From Clostridiales bacterium (GTDB lineage Bacteria > Bacillota_A > Clostridia > Lachnospirales > Bianqueaceae): DNA of 10,271 nt. Within the stretch, counting starts at the first letter, position 1. Every line of letters begins with the position of its first letter. The position numbers and the translations under genes are program-made. Below, piece after piece: positions 5,978 to 10,271 of this stretch. Location of the stretch: the NCBI GenBank assembly GCA_019423265.1, contig JAHZBS010000078.1:1-10271 (forward strand), given 5' to 3'. The notes under the pieces were generated by a model that saw only the letters and a list, made by a program, of their open reading frames with translations, ran no database searches and was not told the DNA's origin.

Positions 5978-6961
5978 TTACATATATTTTTCCAGCGCTT
6001 TGCGGATCGCGGCGAAATGGTTGGGATTGATCTTGAAATAGACCGTCCGCCCTTCATTGCGCGAAAACAGCATATCGATGTCGGTCATCATATTCAGATG
6101 GTAATACGCAGCGTTGACCGAAACTTTCAGCCGGCGGGCAATATCGCTGGTAGACAGCTCTTTATGCTCCAGAAGCATATCCAGAATGACGACGCGATTT
6201 TGCTCGGACATGACCTTGCCAAACCCGATCAAATCCGGCGCCTCGCCGTCGCTCTCCCGCTCCTGCAACACCTCTTGATAATCGGAGCCTAAGATGACCA
6301 CATTATATTCACCGATTTCTCTGGAAATGATCATATTCTTGGCGATCAATGCGATAGAGCACAGCGTCTCCTTCTTGCTATTGATAAAGGAGTCGATATT
6401 GTCCTCCTCGAAGGTCTCCTGAGCTTTCGTGACCGTTTTGAAATTGCGCTGATAATAATTGGTCAACATCGCTTCCTTGGAAATCAGATCATAGATAAGA
6501 ACCTTTTGATATTTTTCAGGTTTAATATAAAACGACAACAACAGATGCTTGATTTCCTCAGAATAATAGCTCCCATCAACTTTTTCCGCAATCTCCAACA
6601 TAGTCTTGCCGGTAATATCAATTCCGAGATAGAAGCGGAACACCTGTTGCTTCAGAAACTCTTCCTCTTCCAGCTTAGCGCTGAATGCCTGGAATGTAAG
6701 TTCAATATCCTGCTCCAGCAGATCAAAATAGAGAGTATCCAGGAATGTCAGATCATCTTCATTCATGGTACAGAATATTTTTAACTCCGCGGGGAATTCG
6801 CCAAATTCACTGACCGTTCTCTCATAAAACAGATTGTCTCTCTCAACCTTCTTATGAAGTGAGAACTCTGACATCCATTCAGCTTTGTTAAAATAAAGCT
6901 TATACAAAAATAGCAAATCATACATGTTCCCAAATCTGGATACAAATTTTGTGGAATCCAT
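5978..6961 (-). CDS. Regulator with C-terminal ArsR-like winged helix, 327 aa
   Basis: The last ~80 residues form an ArsR-like winged HTH: FGKVMSEQNRVVILDMLLEH (from residue 247), recognition region TSDIARRLKVSVNAAYYHLN, then a wing NEGRTVYFKI. Such domains usually bind palindromic operators as dimers. The N-terminal ~240 residues are acidic and helix-rich (EFGEFPAEL, LEQDIELTFQAFSAKLEEEE, LLSFYIKPEKYQKVL) and match no sensor domain I recognise. No metal-binding Cys cluster like that of classical ArsR is visible, so metal sensing is not supported. The HTH at the C-terminus is the reverse of a simple ArsR. Start: ATG with AGGAGG 12 nt upstream (6974-6979), behind a consensus promoter; a strong terminator follows, so it is a single-gene unit. 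The 5-bp dyad over its own -35 element suggests autoregulation. Targets are unknown. Confidence 0.85.
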   Translation of the reverse strand: MDSTKFVSRFGNMYDLLFLYKLYFNKAEWMSEFSLHKKVERDNLFYERTVSEFGEFPAELKIFCTMNEDDLTFLDTLYFDLLEQDIELTFQAFSAKLEEEEFLKQQVFRFYLGIDITGKTMLEIAEKVDGSYYSEEIKHLLLSFYIKPEKYQKVLIYDLISKEAMLTNYYQRNFKTVTKAQETFEEDNIDSFINSKKETLCSIALIAKNMIISREIGEYNVVILGSDYQEVLQERESDGEAPDLIGFGKVMSEQNRVVILDMLLEHKELSTSDIARRLKVSVNAAYYHLNMMTDIDMLFSRNEGRTVYFKINPNHFAAIRKALEKYM

Positions 6962-7010
6962 CTTTCTCTATTGCCTCCTCAGTGAATCTTCTGATTCTAT
7001 TTCTTGTTAT

Positions 7011-7039
7011 ATTATATTCATTTATTGAAATATTATCAA
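7011..7039 (-). promoter_or_regulatory. Consensus promoter of the winged-helix regulator
   Basis: On the minus strand, TTGATA (7034-7039), a 17-bp spacer and TATAAT (7011-7016), about 50 bp before the start codon. Confidence 0.8.
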
Positions 7040-7040
7040 T
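7024..7040. promoter_or_regulatory. Dyad ATTGA-N7-TCAAT over the -35, possible operator
   Basis: A 5-bp inverted repeat, ATTGA (7024-7028) and TCAAT (7036-7040), covers the -35 and part of the spacer of the regulator promoter. ArsR-type proteins bind short AT-rich dyads at such positions. In AT-rich DNA a 5-bp dyad can occur by chance. Confidence 0.35.
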
Positions 7041-7125
7041 TATTTTTTTTGGTCTTCGATCGTCAAAAATCCACTAGAACAAGGCATTTCAGGGCAATTT
7101 TGCATTCCACATTCCGCTTTTTTAA

Positions 7126-7174
7126 CAGGTTCACTGGTTGTACCAAAAATGATCAACCTGCAAAATATTTTTTT
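7126..7174. repeat. Inverted repeat with competing pairings and a T-tract
   Basis: CAGGTT (7126-7131) can pair with AACCTG (7155-7160), and GGTTG (7136-7140) can pair with CAACC (7154-7158); the two pairings exclude each other. On the plus strand a T-rich run follows (about 7165-7174), resembling a weak terminator. It lies past the stop of the 231-aa minus-strand gene, where no plus-strand gene exists. Its role is unclear. Confidence 0.3.
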
Positions 7175-7207
7175 CTTTATTGTACGCTATTAAAACATTA
7201 TCTATTG

Positions 7208-7903
7208 TCAATGCTCTGATTGGTTTGACACTTCTATCACATAGGTTAACAATTCATCCATAACAGCAATATAATCCTTTAGAAGACTTTGTGCTTCCTC
7301 CGGTACACGCTGGCTCAGCGCCTTTTCATACTCATTCTTCTTCATCATGAGATGTTTATATTTCGTATCTTGAACATACTGAGCTTTGTACGTTAACATA
7401 TGTTGATATGTATCGAGATAAATATTTTGAACTGGCAGATTCTTTTTTCTTGCGATCACCGGCACGCAGCCGTACTGGCTTAAATGTTTGGTATAATAGC
7501 AGAGCACGCCGGAAAACATGTTATTTTCTAAGAGCTCCACTTCCAACTTTCTTCCCGATGAACTCTCCGCAAAACCGATGAAATCAAGCGCATACTCCTT
7601 TTCGTAGAAAAGACATTCCCTCTCATTGCGCTTGCTTGTCAGCACGCCGATTCTCACCCCCGACGAGTCATTCACTTCGTGGATCTGCCGAATGACCGCA
7701 TCGTAAAAATGGTTTTTGAGATTTTCGATATAGGGAATGCCAATTATAAAATTCTTTGCGCCTGCTTGGATGAAAGATGAGAGCGCTCTTCGTATGTTCT
7801 TTGCCACGATGGGCGCATCTCGATTTGCTCTTGCCCCGACATAGGAAGAGACCAATATATTTTCATTGGTTTTTTCCCATAGTTCTTTTGCTTCCAAAAT
7901 CAA
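7208..7903 (-). CDS. Unknown cytoplasmic protein, 231 aa, TTG start
   Basis: I do not recognise this family. The start is TTG with GGAGG (7914-7918) 10 nt upstream and a perfect sigma-A promoter behind it; no ATG or GTG with a better site is seen. There is no signal peptide or membrane helix. The N-terminal ~150 residues alternate strands and helices like a Rossmann or periplasmic-binding-like fold: ENILVSSYVGAR, AGAKNFIIGIPYIEN, GVRIGVLTSKRNE, YALDFIGFAESS, MFSGVLCYYTKHL, YGCVPVIARKKNLPVQNIYL. The last ~70 residues look like charged helices (HLMMKKNEYEKALSQRVPEE, LLKDYIAVMDELLTYVIEVS). No catalytic motif is evident. It is divergent from the small XRE gene and shares a 150-bp promoter region, so it is probably regulated by it; the effector-like fold could also make it a partner or sensor of that repressor. 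That is inference. Confidence 0.7.
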   Translation of the reverse strand: MILEAKELWEKTNENILVSSYVGARANRDAPIVAKNIRRALSSFIQAGAKNFIIGIPYIENLKNHFYDAVIRQIHEVNDSSGVRIGVLTSKRNERECLFYEKEYALDFIGFAESSSGRKLEVELLENNMFSGVLCYYTKHLSQYGCVPVIARKKNLPVQNIYLDTYQHMLTYKAQYVQDTKYKHLMMKKNEYEKALSQRVPEEAQSLLKDYIAVMDELLTYVIEVSNQSEH

Positions 7904-7927
7904 ATATATCTCACCTCCGCGCTATAC

Positions 7928-7956
7928 ATTATACTATTGCTCAAAAAATATGTCAA
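7928..7956 (-). promoter_or_regulatory. Perfect sigma-A promoter of the 231-aa gene
   Basis: On the minus strand, TTGACA (7951-7956), a 17-bp spacer and TATAAT (7928-7933), 25 bp before the TTG start. Both hexamers match consensus, so the promoter should be strong unless repressed. Confidence 0.85.
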
Positions 7957-7964
7957 TTACTCAA
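7936..7964. promoter_or_regulatory. Direct repeats ATT(G/A)CTCAA 20 bp apart, possible operators
   Basis: ATTGCTCAA (7936-7944) and ATTACTCAA (7956-7964) differ at one base and start exactly 20 bp apart, about two helical turns. One lies in the spacer, the other abuts the -35 of the 231-aa gene promoter. A repressor bound there would block it; the divergent XRE protein is the natural candidate. Confidence 0.4.
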
Positions 7965-7973
7965 TATATTTTA

Positions 7974-8001
7974 CAGACAAATTTTTCCACTCTATTATAA
8001 T
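7974..8001 (+). promoter_or_regulatory. Promoter of the XRE gene
   Basis: A perfect -10 TATAAT (7996-8001) lies about 52 bp before the start codon. The best -35 is weak (CAGACA, 7974-7979, 16-bp spacer). A weak basal promoter fits a regulator gene. Confidence 0.5.
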
Positions 8002-8053
8002 TAATAAGTGTAGGACAATAGGTTTATCAAATATTTCGAAAGGTTGGTGAATT

Positions 8054-8332
8054 ATGACACAAAGATCTGCTGGGCAATTCAAAAATCGAGATCGCTTCAT
8101 TGAAATAGGGTTAGCTATTGCCTATTTTCGCAAGCTGAAAGGCATGACACAACAGCAACTTGCAGATTTGGCCATGGTCAGCCGGTCACATATTAGCTCT
8201 ATCGAAGCGCCCAATATCGCTCGTTCCTTTTCGCTGGAAATCCTATTTAATATCGCGGATGCTTTGGAGATAGAGGCGACAGATTTGTTAAATTTTCCTG
8301 TTAATACAAAGAAGGTTGTGTCGAAGGATTAG
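8054..8332 (+). CDS. Small XRE-family transcriptional regulator, 92 aa
   Basis: A single Cro/C1-type HTH domain fills most of the protein: a first helix with FIEIGLAIAYFRKLKG (15-30), the HTH MTQQQLADLAMVSRSHISSI (31-50) with the conserved Gln, Ala-Gly-equivalent turn and Ile-Glu after the recognition helix, then helices 4-5 (SFSLEILFNIADALEIEATD). There is no separate ligand domain. In place of the usual E-N/R-G after the HTH it has EAPNIARSFS, a motif seen in small XRE proteins of Clostridia. The start is ATG behind AAAGG and GGTGA. It is divergent from the 231-aa gene with candidate repeats between them, and a strong terminator follows the stop. It most likely represses itself and/or the divergent gene. 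It could also be the antitoxin-like half of a pair, but the neighbour does not look like a known toxin. Confidence 0.9.
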   Translation: MTQRSAGQFKNRDRFIEIGLAIAYFRKLKGMTQQQLADLAMVSRSHISSIEAPNIARSFSLEILFNIADALEIEATDLLNFPVNTKKVVSKD

Positions 8333-8346
8333 CTAGTTGCGCTACA

Positions 8347-8385
8347 CAAAAGAATCGAGCGTGTGCGATACGCTCGATTCTTTTG
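8347..8385. terminator. Bidirectional terminator between XRE and glycosidase genes
   Basis: A perfect 15-bp stem, with AAAAGAATCGAGCGT (8348-8362) and ACGCTCGATTCTTTT (8370-8384), is extended by a C-G pair (8347/8385) and has a 7-nt loop. The terminal A/T runs give a U-stretch on either strand. It serves two convergent genes, the XRE gene and the glycosidase gene that ends at 8409. Confidence 0.9.
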
Positions 8386-8408
8386 GTATTCTCGTACCCG
8401 CCGATCCT

Positions 8409-10271
8409 TTATGGGCGTTCCTCCGCCGTCCAGAGCCTCACTTTGCCCAAAAGTCCTGACCGGATCCCCGTCTTGTAGGGAGTGGGCGTAAATTCAAATT
8501 GGTTCCCCAATGTATTGTAAACCTCTATCTCAAGGCGATTGTCGCCTTTTTTGAGCCAAGGTCCGATGGAGAAAGTCCACGGCGCCGCAATCCTTGTCCC
8601 CGCATATTGGCCGTTGACATACACGCTAGCCGAGGAAACGACCTCGCCAAGGTCCAGCAGCGCTTCCTGGCTACACGCATCCAGATGCAACGTCTTCCGG
8701 TACCAGGCTCCCCCCGAATACGCCTTTAACCCGCTGATCTGCGACCAATCGCCCTCACGGATCCGCCCGGCTCCACAGGTTACGGCAACCGCCTCCTCCA
8801 GCGCCGCACCGGCGTAATGCCCCTTTTCCACTCGAATAAAGAGATGGACCTCTGTCACGTCCGGCCTTGGATTCTCAATTCGGATCCTCTGACTCTCGCC
8901 GTCGGACATAACGGTGGCCCTTTCGCCGCCGATATAGGCGACTACCGCTCCTCTGGCGCGCAGCTTCAAACACTCTGTGGCCGGCGGGGCGTCGAAGCGG
9001 AGATGGATATACTGTCCCGCATACTGTCCTCCAAAAACGTCAAGGGGAAGGATGTGGGGATTTCGATACCACCGCATGGCCAGCGGATATGGGGCAGGCT
9101 CCTGCGCTGCCTCCCGGGACGTGGCAAACAGCAGATACGTTCGCCCACAATCCAGGTAAGCCGCCACAACCGGATTGCACCCTTTCTTCAGCGGGATCGA
9201 GTGACAGTCTCCCCTGTACTCGATCCCATTGACGTAAAGCCGGTCTGGCTTCATGGAATCCGTAAGCAAATAGGCATCCTGATCCCGGTCGCTGAGAACA
9301 GTGGTATAGAAGACTCTTCCGACTCCCTCCGGATATGGATTATATTTTGGGTCCATATGCCAGCTCTTTGTCTCTAGTTGTCCTACGGTCAGATATGCGT
9401 CTGTCACCTTCCCTTTAAGCCCGTGGTATCCCTGATGGCCCGGCTCCTGTTCCAGACCATATCGCATGGACATCTCGTAGGGCGCAAATCCTTCCGTAAT
9501 CCCCTGTGCTGCTCTCTCCGCCGTCCGCTGCCATTGTTCTCGTGTCTGAAAAGGCCCGGCGGCCAGATAGTAAGGCCCAAAAGAATACCGGACGCTTCTC
9601 TCACATGGAACCGCAGAGAGAACCGGCTCTCGGGCGATCCCCAGATCCTCAAATTCCTTTACAAGCACGCCCACAACCGGCTCATGGACCGGCAATTCAA
9701 AATCGCCCCATTGATTGTCAAGCGCCGGCTTAACCTCAAATTCCCAGACATCATCCAGCGGGATCTCCTGCACGGGCTCCAGCAGCTTGAACTCTTCATC
9801 CGCCTCTTCCTCGCTAAACACAATAATGGGGAATTCCGTATCCCACACCGGCATGGTGATATAAGTTCCCTCCTGGCAGGGCTCCCCTTTTAGAGCGTAG
9901 CTCCTCCCATCCTGGCAATTCCAATACGAAGGCTTTCCAAAAGCGCGGTATAGACAGCGCGTCCCCTTGGGGATTCCGTAGCTCATGAACACGTCCATCC
10001 CGTCAATCCGTCGATGGAGCGCATAGTATTCCGATGTCCGCTCCGGAACGATATCCGCTCGGACAATCGAGCGAACCCGAGCCACCGCTTCCTCCGGCCG
10101 CACGATGATGCCCCCTGCCAGCCGGAATTCTGCCTCCATCCCCTCCAGCGCAAGATCGCTAAAAGCCGGGAAATCGCCGGCACAAATCACCTTTCCTCCC
10201 GCCTTGGCGAAGGATAACAGCTTTTGGATGGTCTCCCCGCGTATGGTCCGCATATTGGGAATGACAACCAC
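8409..10271 (-). CDS. C-terminal part of a GH2/GH106-like glycoside hydrolase (5' partial)
   Basis: The frame is open to the edge of the window, so the N-terminus, including at least part of the catalytic region, lies beyond base 10271; 620 residues are visible. The first ~35 residues (VVVIPNMRTIRGETIQKLLS, then AGGKVICAG) match the Rossmann-like domain in large rhamnosidase/galactosidase-type enzymes. Two beta-sandwich regions follow, with YLTVGQLETKSWHMDP and RVFYTTVLSD near the middle. The last ~103 residues are a GH2-type sugar-binding jelly roll: GGAWYRKTLHL, LLDLGEVVSSASVYVNGQYA, APWTFSIGPWLKKGDNRLEI, VYNTLGNQF and SGLLGKVRLW. This layout is typical of GH106-like alpha-L-rhamnosidases and GH2 relatives, which act on plant or glycan polysaccharides. 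The exact family cannot be set without the catalytic part. Its higher GC and codon use fit core carbohydrate genes. The stop is TAA, 24 bp before the shared terminator. Confidence 0.8.
   Translation of the reverse strand: MVVIPNMRTIRGETIQKLLSFAKAGGKVICAGDFPAFSDLALEGMEAEFRLAGGIIVRPEEAVARVRSIVRADIVPERTSEYYALHRRIDGMDVFMSYGIPKGTRCLYRAFGKPSYWNCQDGRSYALKGEPCQEGTYITMPVWDTEFPIIVFSEEEADEEFKLLEPVQEIPLDDVWEFEVKPALDNQWGDFELPVHEPVVGVLVKEFEDLGIAREPVLSAVPCERSVRYSFGPYYLAAGPFQTREQWQRTAERAAQGITEGFAPYEMSMRYGLEQEPGHQGYHGLKGKVTDAYLTVGQLETKSWHMDPKYNPYPEGVGRVFYTTVLSDRDQDAYLLTDSMKPDRLYVNGIEYRGDCHSIPLKKGCNPVVAAYLDCGRTYLLFATSREAAQEPAPYPLAMRWYRNPHILPLDVFGGQYAGQYIHLRFDAPPATECLKLRARGAVVAYIGGERATVMSDGESQRIRIENPRPDVTEVHLFIRVEKGHYAGAALEEAVAVTCGAGRIREGDWSQISGLKAYSGGAWYRKTLHLDACSQEALLDLGEVVSSASVYVNGQYAGTRIAAPWTFSIGPWLKKGDNRLEIEVYNTLGNQFEFTPTPYKTGIRSGLLGKVRLWTAEERP

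Noticed and set aside
8054..8332. Classical toxin-antitoxin pair with the XRE gene as antitoxin
   Set aside because: The neighbour is divergent, 231 aa and shows no RelE, HipA, Fic, Zeta or other known toxin motif; TA genes are normally co-directional and overlapping.
8817..9893. Two long plus-strand frames (186 and 171 codons) opposite the glycosidase
   Set aside because: The GC-rich glycosidase gene leaves its antisense frame open by chance; no ribosome binding sites, and no protein-like domains.
1..10271. CRISPR array, rRNA, or complete insertion sequence
   Set aside because: No regularly spaced repeats, no rRNA-like sequence, and no transposase frame or terminal inverted repeats were seen on either strand.

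Overview
The window looks like a chromosomal segment of a gut-type Clostridia genome, probably Lachnospiraceae or a close relative. This is inferred from the SPKTG-type cell-wall sorting signal, the strong AGGAGG-like ribosome binding sites, the TTG starts, consensus sigma-A promoters and U-tract terminators, and gene families common in that group (DUF3795, LysR, short XRE regulators, large GH2/GH106-like glycosidases). No ribosomal RNA or other strict taxonomic marker is present, so the assignment is tentative.

Layout. Bases 1-330 (+) are the end of a wall-anchored surface protein: an InlB/Flg_new-like repeat, then SPKTG, a membrane helix and a basic tail. A gene-poor stretch (331-903) follows. 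It holds a hairpin behind the surface-protein gene and a clear minus-strand terminator, and it resembles sequence found at the edges of integrative elements. Next come two translationally coupled minus-strand genes, a 73-aa unknown protein (3099-3320) and a 732-aa Lhr-like superfamily 2 helicase (904-3102). A LysR-type regulator (3477-4397, +) is transcribed divergently from them. The two promoters between them lie on top of each other within 36 bp, so the regulator may also control the helicase pair.

The middle is ordinary chromosome, mostly on the minus strand and mostly single-gene units. These are tRNA-Leu(CAG) with its own consensus promoter and terminator, a Cys-rich DUF3795 protein, a lipoprotein with an SH3-like region and its terminator, and a 327-aa protein with a C-terminal ArsR-like winged helix, a consensus promoter, a possible operator and a terminator.

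The right part contains a 231-aa protein I do not recognise (TTG start, perfect sigma-A promoter). It is divergent from a small XRE repressor-like gene (8054-8332, +), and repeats in the shared intergenic region could be operators. A 16-bp bidirectional terminator separates XRE from the C-terminal 620 residues of a large GH2/GH106-type glycosidase (8409 to beyond 10271, -). Its catalytic part is at least partly outside the window.

The most interesting parts are the orphan Lhr-like helicase with its small coupled partner and LysR-overlapped promoter beside a possible mobile-element edge, and the XRE/unknown-protein divergent pair. Neither can be called a new system from this sequence alone.
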